From assembly GCF_900128945.1 (NCBI RefSeq), contig NZ_FQUD01000002.1, positions 586,371 through 650,370 on the forward strand: a stretch of 64,000 bases of DNA. The letters run 5' to 3'. The position numbers were made by a program, and so were the translations under genes. Positions within the stretch are counted from its first letter, which is position 1. Every line of letters starts with the position of its first letter. The stretch is from Chryseobacterium sp. OV279 (GTDB lineage: Bacteria; Bacteroidota; Bacteroidia; Flavobacteriales; Weeksellaceae). Of the stretch, positions 43,264 through 51,262 are shown one piece after another. Under the pieces are notes generated by a model. It ran no database searches and was not told the DNA's origin. It saw only the letters and a list, made by a program, of their open reading frames with translations.

Positions 43264-43301
43264 AATGTAAAATAACCTGAGTTCTTTCAACTGGCAGTAA
43301 T

Positions 43302-43347
43302 AATGTCAATGGTGAATTTTGCTACGCAAGTGAATGGTGAATTTTAG
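43302..43347 (+). repeat. 46-bp ATTCACCATT element, copy 2 (inverted relative to copy 1)
   Basis: The reverse complement of 25060-25105 with a single difference in the small central loop (TTGC-TAC-GCAA here when read on this strand). Confidence 0.85.
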
Positions 43348-43450
43348 GTTGCAGGAAGTAGATATTAGGTGGCAGGTTGTAGGGATTATAGACTGTGCCA
43401 AAGGTTAAAACTAGGGAGCTTTTGATTTGGATTTTAAGTGGTATTGATAT

Positions 43451-43486
43451 CAATGGTGAATTTTGCAACGCAAGTGAATGGTGAAT
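43451..43486 (+). repeat. ATTCACCATT element, copy 3 (partial)
   Basis: 36 bases matching copy 2 with one difference; the flank then diverges. Confidence 0.8.
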
Positions 43487-43561
43487 AGCAGATTTTAGAG
43501 CCAAGAATCAAGAGCCAAGATTTTAGACATGAGACACAAGACATCGGACGATAATTTATTA

Positions 43562-43612
43562 GCTTAATTACTACCAACCAGCAACTCATGAACTAGCAAC
43601 CAGCAACTCTTT
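43562..43612 (+). repeat. AGCAACT-word repeat, copy 1
   Basis: GCTTAATTACTAC followed by AACCAGCAACT and AACTAGCAACCAGCAACT words. The reverse complement of 58301-58345 gives GCTTAATTACTACGAACTAG and CAACTGACAACCAGCAACT. Confidence 0.7.
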
Positions 43613-43628
43613 AAAACCCTCTTTCACA

Positions 43629-44897
43629 TTATTTTAAATATAATTTCATTCTTTCCTCATATTCGGGCTTTAATTTTAAAAGCTTCAGAATTTTCTTATC
43701 ATCACGGTAGGTAGTCCGGTAGAATATAATTTTGTCAGCAGAATATTTGAAGTAGGGATGATCTTTCAGCCATTCTTCAGGAGCTTCTGTTAAAGTATAT
43801 TTAGGAACATTTGAAACATCTAGCGGAGCAATAGAAAGTAATTTTTGAACCAAATCTTTATCAATATTATAAGTATCTAAAATTTGCTGTTTGTTGACAA
43901 AACCTCTCAGTTTTTTTCTAAAGCCAATCATTGATCCGGCACTTTTTTCATCCAGGCCAAATTCGAGTAACTGCTTGAATGTAATTGTATTTAAATCAAT
44001 TTTTGAAAAGTCAGTTTCCTGTTTTTTGTCTACAGTAGGATTGAGTTTAATATATGGTTGTAATTCCTGAAATTTCTCTGAAGAGATTACAAAACATTTC
44101 TGAAGATCTTCCGGTGTCTTAAAACTTCCCCTAAGATTTCTGTCACGGTAATTGACAATCGTCTGAGCCTGTCTTTCCGAAAACCCTAAAACTTTCCATC
44201 CCTCTAAATCCGTTGTATTTGGATCAAAATTATGGTATTGAATTTTAGATTTTAAAGCATGACTTTTAGATGAATTTTTGAAATCATTAGGTTTTTTTGC
44301 CGGAAGCAGTACATAAGGTTCCAGCCTGCTGTAATTTTCAGAAGAGATGATAAAACATTCTTTAAATTTTTCCTTGCTGACAAAGCTTCCGCCTAAATAA
44401 TTTTTATACTTTAAAATGGCTTCGGCCTGTTTTTCACTGAAACCTATTTTCATCCAGTCAGCAGCAGAAAAGCTATCCGGATTGAACTTTCGGGAGACGA
44501 TGATCTCTTTCTTTTCGTAACCTTTAAATTTCCCGGAATAACGGTCTTTACCATTCTCAGGAAGCAGAAGATAAGACTCCAGCTCTGTGAACTTTTCAGG
44601 AGAAACGGCGTAGCATTTCTTAAATTGGGCTTTCGAGGTAAACTGACCTCCTACGATCTTTTTATAATTAAGAAGGGTAGCCACCTGTTTTTCAGAAAAC
44701 CCTAAACGTTCCCACTGTTTTGCATCCAGTTCATTAGGATCAAAATCTGTCAGATTCAAAGGAACCGAGCTTTCTGTTATAAATCTAATCTCAGGAAATT
44801 TCTCTTTTCCCCTGCCGGTATAGTTCTGAAAGGCAAGAAGGACGATCATCAACGTTCCCATCAATGCCAGTTTCCGGTAATCATTTTTTCTCATCAT
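43629..44897 (-). CDS. Helix-hairpin-helix repeat protein
   Basis: 422 residues. One N-terminal membrane helix (about 9-24, LALMGTLMIVLLAF) is followed by four to five ComEA-like HhH modules. Three modules share a near-repeat layout: FDPNELDAKQWERLGFSEKQ / FNPDSFSAADWMKIGFSEKQ / FDPNTTDLEGWKVLGFSERQ, each followed by A-ILNYK-GG-F-SK--FK-C--(I/V)S-E. A fourth module is IDLNTITFKQLLEFG. ComEA-like HhH proteins bind DNA, but these modules could equally be structural. The N-terminal anchor would put them in the periplasm. A competence-like DNA-binding role is possible but not shown. A TTG-N20-TAAGTTTA promoter precedes it. Confidence 0.75.
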   Translation of the reverse strand: MMRKNDYRKLALMGTLMIVLLAFQNYTGRGKEKFPEIRFITESSVPLNLTDFDPNELDAKQWERLGFSEKQVATLLNYKKIVGGQFTSKAQFKKCYAVSPEKFTELESYLLLPENGKDRYSGKFKGYEKKEIIVSRKFNPDSFSAADWMKIGFSEKQAEAILKYKNYLGGSFVSKEKFKECFIISSENYSRLEPYVLLPAKKPNDFKNSSKSHALKSKIQYHNFDPNTTDLEGWKVLGFSERQAQTIVNYRDRNLRGSFKTPEDLQKCFVISSEKFQELQPYIKLNPTVDKKQETDFSKIDLNTITFKQLLEFGLDEKSAGSMIGFRKKLRGFVNKQQILDTYNIDKDLVQKLLSIAPLDVSNVPKYTLTEAPEEWLKDHPYFKYSADKIIFYRTTYRDDKKILKLLKLKPEYEERMKLYLK

Positions 44898-44901
44898 TCC
44901 G

Positions 44902-44932
44902 TAAACTTATCAATAAAAACAAATCGGGGCAA
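44902..44932 (-). promoter_or_regulatory. Predicted promoter of the HhH-repeat gene
   Basis: On the minus strand: TTG (44932-44930), 20 bases, TAAGTTTA (44909-44902), a few bases before the ATG at 44897. Confidence 0.45.
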
Positions 44933-45058
44933 TGGAGTAAAGGATAATGCATCGTTTTGTACAACAAATACTTACAAATAGTTTTTAATTTACATTTGAA
45001 TGCTTTTCAGGTAGAATGATTTGAAGAAATGAAGAAAATAATGGGGCGGTTGAAAAAC

Positions 45059-45084
45059 AAAAGCATCCTTTAAAGATGCTTTTT
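45059..45084 (-). terminator. Rho-independent terminator of the MerR gene
   Basis: Minus strand: AAAAAGCATC-TTTAAAG-GATGCTTTTG then TTTTT. Confidence 0.75.
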
Positions 45085-45099
45085 ATGATTTAATACTAT

Positions 45100-45444
45100 T
45101 TATTCGGAATCTCGATCTGCGAGGGAAGCTTTCAGTTTCTGAAGCTCAGCCTTTATAAATTCAAGGCGGTCAATAATAGTCACCGTTTCAGAAATCTTGC
45201 TGTTGGTGGTCAGCGCGATTCTTGCGCCATCCAGTGTATAGCCTTTTTCCTTGACCAGATGATAGATCATTTGGAGGTTCTTAATATCTTCCGGAGTGAA
45301 GTAACGGTTCCCTTTCTTGTTCTTTTTAGGCTTAATGATAGGGAATTCCTGTTCCCAATACCGTATCAGTGAGGTGTTTACATCAAAAGCCTTTGCCACT
45401 TCTCCTATTGAATAATACAGTTTGTCAGGTAAATTTATCTTCAT
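45100..45444 (-). CDS. MerR family transcriptional regulator
   Basis: 114 residues from the ATG at 45444. A longer frame to 45465 would begin inside the promoter. The winged HTH is at about 9-57 (YYSIGEVAKAFDVNTSLIRYWEQEFP ... GNRYFTPEDI), followed by a helical dimerisation segment (EFIKAELQKLKASL). There are no effector-domain cysteines, so it is not a metal sensor of the usual kind; it resembles the short MerR proteins of flavobacteria. The target is unknown. It has one of the best promoters in the window and its own terminator, so it is monocistronic. Confidence 0.88.
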   Translation of the reverse strand: MKINLPDKLYYSIGEVAKAFDVNTSLIRYWEQEFPIIKPKKNKKGNRYFTPEDIKNLQMIYHLVKEKGYTLDGARIALTTNSKISETVTIIDRLEFIKAELQKLKASLADRDSE

Positions 45445-45462
45445 TGTATGAATCCTAAAAGC

Positions 45463-45495
45463 CAAAGATAAATATTTTTTAAACTCTGATGCAAA
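45463..45495 (-). promoter_or_regulatory. Predicted merR promoter
   Basis: Minus strand: TTTG (45495-45492), 21 bases, perfect TATCTTTG (45470-45463), 18 bases before the ATG. This fixes the start codon. Confidence 0.7.
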
Positions 45496-45733
45496 TATGC
45501 ACGTCTAAATCGTTATAACAGGAATTTTTTTTTTAAAATAACAGAAATGAAGTTTTATAACTAAAGTATTAATTTCTTTAATTATGTATTTTGTATGTAT
45601 TTTTTTTATAAAATTCAAGATTATGATTAATTTGGGATTTTTTTTTGAGGATTTGATGGATAATTGTCATAAAATGAGCCTTTTATGTTATTATTTTTTC
45701 GTTAATTTGACTTACACTAAAAAATATTATTTT

Positions 45734-48406
45734 ATGAAAAACTACTTCTTCCTTTCCATGGTGCTTCTTCCTTTTTTAGGAGCTGCGCAATGGACTAAAA
45801 CTTCCGTGAGGACGCAGAAAGTCAAGGCTTCCCAGGAAAAGCTGGAATACTCGGCTTTGTATTCTTTAGATGCTAATCAACTTAAGCTTTCACTGAAAGG
45901 TGCTTCCGACCGTTTTTCCGGATCTAAAGGAGTGATTGTGTCACTTCCTACGGCAGGAGGTAAAATTGAAAAATTTCAGGTTTGGGAATCTTCCAATATG
46001 GATCCTGCTCTTCAGAAAAAATATCCGGATATCAAATCCTACGTAGGAACAGGGGTAGATGATCCTTCTGTATATCTGAGATTCAGTATGTCACCAGTAG
46101 GATTTTCATCCATGATTACCAGATCCGGTCTTTCCGAATTCATAGAACCTTATACTGAAGACAGAACCGTATATGCCGTTTTCGACTCTAATGCAAGAAG
46201 AGGTCAGGATAAAGAACCTTTTGAATGCTCCGTGATAGAGGGAGCAGAGAAAAGCGCTGCTGAAAAAAAAAACGAAAGTGTCAATAAGAAAACAGCAGGT
46301 TTTAATATTTTCAGACTGGCGTTATCCTGTACAGGAGAATATGCACAGTATCACTTAACAGCTGCGGGTACTCCCGCTACAGCTACAGATGCCGAAAAAA
46401 AAGCAGTGATTCTTGCTGCAATGAATGCATCACTGACAAGACTGAACAGTGTTTTTGAAAAAGACCTGTCCTTTCATTTTAACCTTATCGCCAATAATGA
46501 GACCATCATATTTTTAGATCCGGCTACAGATCCTTATACAAGTGGTGGCCCGAATGAAGCTCACGCTCAGATTTCTTCAAGGATTGCTCCTGAGGATTAT
46601 GAGATGGGTCATTTAATAGATAAAAAAGGAGGAAACGGATCTGCCGGTGTAGGCGTTATCTGTAACAATAACTCAAAAGGAGCAGGATGGACTGCCCATA
46701 ATTTTCCGGAAGGAGACAAGTTCGATATAGATTATGTAGCTCATGAAATGGGACATCAGCTGGGTGCAGGACACTCTTATACCTACAGATCTGCACAGGC
46801 GGATCAAAGAGTAGAGCCGGGAAGTGGAAGCACGATAATGGCGTACACAGGTATTACAACAGCTTCTGATGTTCAGTTTAATTCCAATGATTATTTTCAT
46901 ACCAATAGTGTTACCCAGATTAAAAATAAAATCAACAGTATTGTCTGTGGGGTCAATGCGCCTTTTGCAAATCCTGCTCCAGATGTTAATGCCGGTGCAG
47001 ATTATACCATTCCTAAATCTACCCCATTTGTCCTAAAAGCAACCTCAGCAGATGCCAATACTGCTTCTTATACGTATACCTGGGAACAGGCAGATCAGGC
47101 TGCTGCTGCTCAGATCGGGGCAGGGGATATTTCAATAGCTTATCCTACAAAACCAACGGGACCTACTTTCAGATCTTTTACCCCAATAAGTTCTGCGGTA
47201 AGATATTTTCCTGATTTCAATAAAGTACTGGCAGGTGTTTTATCTACCCGTTGGGAATCGGTTTCAAGTGTGGCAAGAAGTCTTAATTTTGCAGCTACCG
47301 TAAGAAACAACAGTCCGGCACAGCCACAGGTTTCCAAAGATGCCACGGTGTTAACTGTGGATGCAGCATCCGGTCCTTTTCAGGTGACAGCCCCAATATT
47401 CGGGCAGTCATTAGCTTCAGGAGGAAACATTAATGTGAACTGGGATGTTGCCAATACCAATCAGGCTCCTGTAAGCACCGCTAATGTTAATATTAAACTA
47501 TCTAAAGACGGTGGGCAGACCTTTACAACTATAGCGGCCAATACTGCCAATGACGGTAGTGAGCAGGTGACAATACCGGCGGGATCTATGTCTGCTAATG
47601 CTTATATTTTGGTAGAAGCAGTAGGGAATGTGTATTATGCAGTAAGCCCAAGTTTTGTGATCGATTATAACGTAACAGGCGAGACATGTAATACCTATAC
47701 GTATAGCGGCCCGGCTGTGGCCATTACAGATGGTCCTGGCGGTACAGGTATCTCAGCACCTAGAATAAACATTCCTTTAATGGTCAACAATACGGGAACC
47801 ATTACTAAAATAAAAGTGACACCGTCTGTTACCCATCCGAACATCAGTCAGCTGGCTATAGGAATTGAAAGTCCGGTCGGATCTTCAGCTCTTTTCTGGA
47901 ACAGACAATGCTCCGGGCAGTCAGGAATTACAGCTTCATTCAGTGAGGCGGGGAGTGTGGTGGCTTGTGCATCACCTCTTGCGGGAGAAACGAAATCAAA
48001 TGAATCTTTAGCGATATTTAAAGGACATAAAGCTCAGGGAGAATGGAAACTCTTTGCTACAGACAATAATGCAGGAAGTGCAGGAACAGTTACAGCATGG
48101 TCTCTGGAAGTATGTACAAGAGAAACCCAGACGCTGGGAACCCATGAGGTTTCTTCTCCATTGGCGGATGATATCAAAATTTATCCTAATCCAAGTGACG
48201 GTAATTTCTTCATTAAGTCTAGAAACTTAAAAGGAGAAGTGAAAGTAGGAATGTTTGATGCCAGCGGAAGAATAGTATTTTCATCTGCCTATCAGAGTGA
48301 AGGCAACAGCACAAAAGAGTTTAACGTTAATGTTCCGAAAGGAGTATATGTGATCAGCATCAATTCTTCAAAAGGAGCTTACAGTACAAAGCTTGTGATC
48401 AAATAA
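45734..48406 (+). CDS. T9SS-exported reprolysin-like metalloprotease with P domain, paralog 1
   Basis: 890 residues from the ATG at 45734, where a proper signal peptide begins (NYFFLSMVLLPFLGAAQ). The frame is open 50 codons further upstream, but that part is not protein-like. A propeptide region (about 20-190) is followed by the metzincin domain with HEMGHQLGAGH from His337 and the Met-turn TIMAYTG. PKD/Ig-like domains span about 415-645. A proprotein convertase P (P/Homo B) domain spans about 651-795 (NTYTYSGPAVAITDG ... WKLFATDNNAGSAGTVTAWSLEVC). A T9SS type A domain follows (IYPNPSDGNFFIKS). Predicted secreted endopeptidase. The gene at 54062 is a full-length paralog. Confidence 0.92.
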   Translation: MKNYFFLSMVLLPFLGAAQWTKTSVRTQKVKASQEKLEYSALYSLDANQLKLSLKGASDRFSGSKGVIVSLPTAGGKIEKFQVWESSNMDPALQKKYPDIKSYVGTGVDDPSVYLRFSMSPVGFSSMITRSGLSEFIEPYTEDRTVYAVFDSNARRGQDKEPFECSVIEGAEKSAAEKKNESVNKKTAGFNIFRLALSCTGEYAQYHLTAAGTPATATDAEKKAVILAAMNASLTRLNSVFEKDLSFHFNLIANNETIIFLDPATDPYTSGGPNEAHAQISSRIAPEDYEMGHLIDKKGGNGSAGVGVICNNNSKGAGWTAHNFPEGDKFDIDYVAHEMGHQLGAGHSYTYRSAQADQRVEPGSGSTIMAYTGITTASDVQFNSNDYFHTNSVTQIKNKINSIVCGVNAPFANPAPDVNAGADYTIPKSTPFVLKATSADANTASYTYTWEQADQAAAAQIGAGDISIAYPTKPTGPTFRSFTPISSAVRYFPDFNKVLAGVLSTRWESVSSVARSLNFAATVRNNSPAQPQVSKDATVLTVDAASGPFQVTAPIFGQSLASGGNINVNWDVANTNQAPVSTANVNIKLSKDGGQTFTTIAANTANDGSEQVTIPAGSMSANAYILVEAVGNVYYAVSPSFVIDYNVTGETCNTYTYSGPAVAITDGPGGTGISAPRINIPLMVNNTGTITKIKVTPSVTHPNISQLAIGIESPVGSSALFWNRQCSGQSGITASFSEAGSVVACASPLAGETKSNESLAIFKGHKAQGEWKLFATDNNAGSAGTVTAWSLEVCTRETQTLGTHEVSSPLADDIKIYPNPSDGNFFIKSRNLKGEVKVGMFDASGRIVFSSAYQSEGNSTKEFNVNVPKGVYVISINSSKGAYSTKLVIK

Positions 48407-48427
48407 CAGAATAATAATTTCTGAATG

Positions 48428-48457
48428 AAGGGCTGGTGAAAACCGGTCCTTTTTTTA
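48428..48457 (+). terminator. Rho-independent terminator
   Basis: AAGGGCTGG-TGAAAA-CCGGTCCTT (9 bp with two G-U pairs), then a T tract. Confidence 0.75.
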
Positions 48458-48463
48458 TGCCCA

Positions 48464-48495
48464 TTTGCGTTGTCTCTCTTTTTGCAGTACTTTTA
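48464..48495 (+). promoter_or_regulatory. Predicted promoter of the AraC-type regulator
   Basis: TTTG at 48464-48467, 20 bases, TACTTTTA at 48488-48495. It lies between the terminator and the ATG at 48526, and so argues against an upstream in-frame start at 48436. Confidence 0.5.
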
Positions 48496-48525
48496 TACAA
48501 TAACTACCATCCGTCTATTATCAGA

Positions 48526-49407
48526 ATGAATTCTATCTCTGTCCTTCATATCGAACTTTTCCAGTCCGGCAGGAATACTTCAGATTTTTATTTCAATACC
48601 ATGAAAGAACATCTGGTGGTAGGTCACCGTCATATTGAAAAACCACACCGCCACGACTTTTACGCGGCTGTTCTCTTTACAAAAGGAAAAGGAACCCATG
48701 AGATCGATTTCCAGAAATACGAGGTGTCTGAAGGAAGTCTTTTCTTCCTGTCTCCGGGACAGATCCACAGCTGGGAACTTTCGGAAGATATTGACGGCTA
48801 TATCTTTTTCTGCTCGCAGGAGTTTTATGAAATGCACTATGTAAGCCAGAAATTGAGGAATTTTCCCTTTTTCGGTTCTGTATCTTTTCCCCGCAAATTG
48901 CAGCTTGATGCTGGAGAATTGGTGAAAACGGACAGCTTATTTAAGGAACTTGGAAAAGAACATCAGTCTCAGTCCGTGATGAAGGAAGGATTTATTCTTT
49001 CCCTGATGTCACAGGTTTTCATCAATGCAACAAGACTGTTTTCGAAAGATATTGATATGCGTTCTTCTTCCGCCAGTCTTTCTTATTTTAAACATTATCA
49101 GGATTTCGAAAATCTGATAGAGCAGCATTTTACAGCTCAGAAATCAATATCTCACTATGCATCACTATTAGGAATTACTCCAAAACACCTGAACCGGATT
49201 GCACAGACCGTTGTTCAGAAGACAGCCACCGATGTTATTACCGAAAGGGTAGTTCTGGAAGCCAAAAGAATGCTGATGTATCTCGATGAAAGTCTCGTGG
49301 AAATTGCTTTCAGACTCGGATATGAAGAATATTCCTACTTTGTAAGAGTATTCCGGAAAAGCTCCGGAATGACTCCTACTCAGTTTATGAGAAAATACAA
49401 GGTTTAA
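48526..49407 (+). CDS. AraC family transcriptional regulator
   Basis: 293 residues from the ATG at 48526; an earlier in-frame ATG at 48436 lies in the terminator. The N-terminal cupin-type sensor domain has HRHIEKPHRHDFYAAVLFTKGKGTHEIDF and FLSPGQIHSWEL. The C-terminal double HTH has HYASLLGITPKHLNRIAQ and VEIAFRLGYEEYSYFVRVFRKSSGMTPTQFMRKY, the canonical AraC signature. It probably senses a small ligand and activates transcription. The target is unknown; the neighbours (protease upstream, ccoG converging) do not make an obvious regulon. Confidence 0.92.
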   Translation: MNSISVLHIELFQSGRNTSDFYFNTMKEHLVVGHRHIEKPHRHDFYAAVLFTKGKGTHEIDFQKYEVSEGSLFFLSPGQIHSWELSEDIDGYIFFCSQEFYEMHYVSQKLRNFPFFGSVSFPRKLQLDAGELVKTDSLFKELGKEHQSQSVMKEGFILSLMSQVFINATRLFSKDIDMRSSSASLSYFKHYQDFENLIEQHFTAQKSISHYASLLGITPKHLNRIAQTVVQKTATDVITERVVLEAKRMLMYLDESLVEIAFRLGYEEYSYFVRVFRKSSGMTPTQFMRKYKV

Positions 49408-49474
49408 AATGCTAGATATCAGATACAAGACATGTGCTCCCTCATCCTTTATCTCGCATCTCCAGTCTAAAATC

Positions 49475-49509
49475 TGACGTCTGAAATCTGAAATCTGAAA
49501 TCTGACATC
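49475..49509 (+). repeat. TGANRTC heptamer array (5 perfect units)
   Basis: TGACGTC, three TGAAATC, TGACATC in exact tandem. The array reaches the first base of the ccoG stop codon. TAAAATC before it is a decayed unit. Confidence 0.85.
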
Positions 49510-50951
49510 TATAGCAAAAGCTTAAACGGTCCCTCAAACGTTGTCTCAAATGAATCCAGCATTTCTCCTTTTTCATCAAATACCCCGATAACCATATTCT
49601 GTTTTGAGAATTTAATGTCTTCTTCCGGGAAGGTGATATTGATGTTTCCTTTCAGAATTTCATCCCCTTTCAGAATGATCTTTTCAGAACCGAAATATGT
49701 GATTTCTGCATGGGCCGGAGTCATTACTTTAATAGTCAGGGTCTTTTTCTCGTTGGATTTATTTAAAAGGGTATAAATAAAAGTATTGGTGATCTTACCG
49801 TCTTTAATAAAGAACGTAGAACCCGCCGGTTTAATAAATTTTGCCTCCATAGATCCTCGGTCATACATCAAGAAGCCTAAGAATCCGATGAGCAGGGCTA
49901 AAAATACCGTCGTCGCTTTCATTCTTGAAGTGAATTTGAAACTGTCTTGGTTTTCAATTTCTGCTTCTGTGGCATAGCGGACCAGTCCTTTTGGAAGTCC
50001 TACCTTCTCCATCACCTCATCACAGGCATCTATACAGGCTGTACAGTTCACGCATTCCAGCTGCTGTCCGTTTCTGATGTCAATACCGGTAGGGCAGACC
50101 ACAACACACTGATGACAATCGATGCAGTCCCCTTTTCCTGCTGCTTTACGGTCTTCATTATTTCTCCATTTTGAACGGCCTTCTCCTCTTTTGAAATCAT
50201 AATAGACATTGATCGTCTGCTTGTCGATCAACACGCCCTGAAGTCTTCCGTAAGGGCATACCAGTGTACAAACCTGCTCACGGAGCCACGCGAAAACAAA
50301 GTAGAACGTCATGGTGAAAAATATCATGGTAATGAATTTCAGGGGATGCTCCTGTGGTCCTTCATTCATAATACGGAATAATTCTTCGTATCCTACAATG
50401 TACATGAACATAACGTGAGCGATGATCAGCGAGATTAAAGCAAAAACGGACCATTTTAACAGCCTTTTTCTGATTTTTTCAGCATCCCATTCCTGTCTGT
50501 CCAGCTTCATCTGTTTGTTTCTGTCACCTTCGATCAGGTATTCAATTTTCCGGAACACCATTTCCATAAAAAGAGTCTGTGGACATAACCATCCGCAGAA
50601 TATTCTTCCAAAAACCACGGTGAAAAGCATTACGAAGATCACGGAGGTTACGGCTCCCAGCGCCAGGATAAAGAAATCCTGAAGGTAAAACGGTTGTCCA
50701 AGGATAAAAAACCTTCTGTCGATCACATTGACCAGAAGAAAAGGATTGCCGTTGATCTTTACAAATGGCAGCCCGAAAAATATAGCAAGCATGACGTAGC
50801 TTGCATAATTCCTGTAGTTGGTATATTTTCCTTTTGGTTTTCGTGGAAAGACCCATTTTCTTTTGCCCGTTTCGTCCATGGTTCCCACCGAATTCCTAAA
50901 CGTATCGTTTTCTATTTCTACAAATTGGCTGTTGCCTGATTCTGCACTCAT
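49509..50951 (-). CDS. ccoG: Cytochrome c oxidase accessory protein CcoG
   Basis: 480 residues. Membrane helices are at about 49-66, 88-112, 165-185, 208-225 and 342-360. CGWLCPQTLFMEMVF and CTLVCPYGRLQGVLID are the conserved membrane cysteine motifs. Two [4Fe-4S] clusters follow: CIDCHQCVVVCPTGI and CVNCTACIDACDEV. A C-terminal Ig-like domain ends the protein. CcoG (RdxA/FixG) reduces copper for assembly of the cbb3-type oxidase CuB centre. Normally it sits with ccoNOP genes; here it stands alone, between an AraC gene (convergent) and an S41 protease gene (divergent). Confidence 0.92.
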   Translation of the reverse strand: MSAESGNSQFVEIENDTFRNSVGTMDETGKRKWVFPRKPKGKYTNYRNYASYVMLAIFFGLPFVKINGNPFLLVNVIDRRFFILGQPFYLQDFFILALGAVTSVIFVMLFTVVFGRIFCGWLCPQTLFMEMVFRKIEYLIEGDRNKQMKLDRQEWDAEKIRKRLLKWSVFALISLIIAHVMFMYIVGYEELFRIMNEGPQEHPLKFITMIFFTMTFYFVFAWLREQVCTLVCPYGRLQGVLIDKQTINVYYDFKRGEGRSKWRNNEDRKAAGKGDCIDCHQCVVVCPTGIDIRNGQQLECVNCTACIDACDEVMEKVGLPKGLVRYATEAEIENQDSFKFTSRMKATTVFLALLIGFLGFLMYDRGSMEAKFIKPAGSTFFIKDGKITNTFIYTLLNKSNEKKTLTIKVMTPAHAEITYFGSEKIILKGDEILKGNINITFPEEDIKFSKQNMVIGVFDEKGEMLDSFETTFEGPFKLLL

Positions 50952-51262
50952 TGCGGTACTTTTGTTAAGTTAAAAAAGTATTAAGGTGATATTTGAGATC
51001 GGATCAAGCTGGTTTTTCAGTCAGTTTTACAAAGGAAAAAGGAGTGTTGATCTTACCATGGCAAAGGTCCGCATAAAACTGTTTTTTAACTAATACCATC
51101 TGCTTCCAAAATAGGACAATTGAGACATTGTGCTTTGTCGTAGAGATGATTGTTCCCGAAAATTATTATATTTTTAGAAGTAGTTGAAATCCAGAGTTTT
51201 CAATTCTTTTTTTTCGTAGTTTAGCCCTACCCGGGGAAAGGCAGATTTACATTTCATTTTTT
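50952..51262. other. Divergent intergenic region, nothing specific seen
   Basis: 311 bases between ccoG and the S41 protease gene. Possible -7-like boxes (TAGTTTAG at 51217-51224 plus; TACTTTTT on the minus strand near 50980) lack good -33 partners. No open frame, hairpin or repeat of note. Confidence 0.5.

Larger units (their letters stand above)
43264..43628. other. 365-base convergent gap filled with word-like repeats
   Basis: Besides two copies of the 46-bp element, it holds AGATATTAGGTGGCAGG, AGAGCCAAGAATCAAGAGCC, GACATGAGACACAAGACAT, and a block from GCTTAATTACTACC to AACCAGCAACTC (43562-43612) that is repeated in reverse at 58301-58345. No gene is supported; a 60-codon minus frame here is repeat-derived. 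No terminator hairpin is recognised for either flanking gene. Confidence 0.7.

Noticed and set aside
43322..43504. 60-codon minus frame in the 43.3-43.6 kb gap
   Set aside because: Made of the ATTCACCATT and other words; protein content is repetitive and not gene-like.
45584..45733. N-terminal extension of the first P-domain protease to 45584
   Set aside because: The extension lacks protein-like sequence and would bury the signal peptide that starts at 45734.
48436..48525. Upstream start for the AraC regulator
   Set aside because: It begins inside the preceding terminator and upstream of the predicted promoter.
49475..49509. Heptamer array as a CRISPR or iteron origin
   Set aside because: Units are too short and contiguous, no replication initiator gene is close, and similar arrays occur at unrelated gaps.
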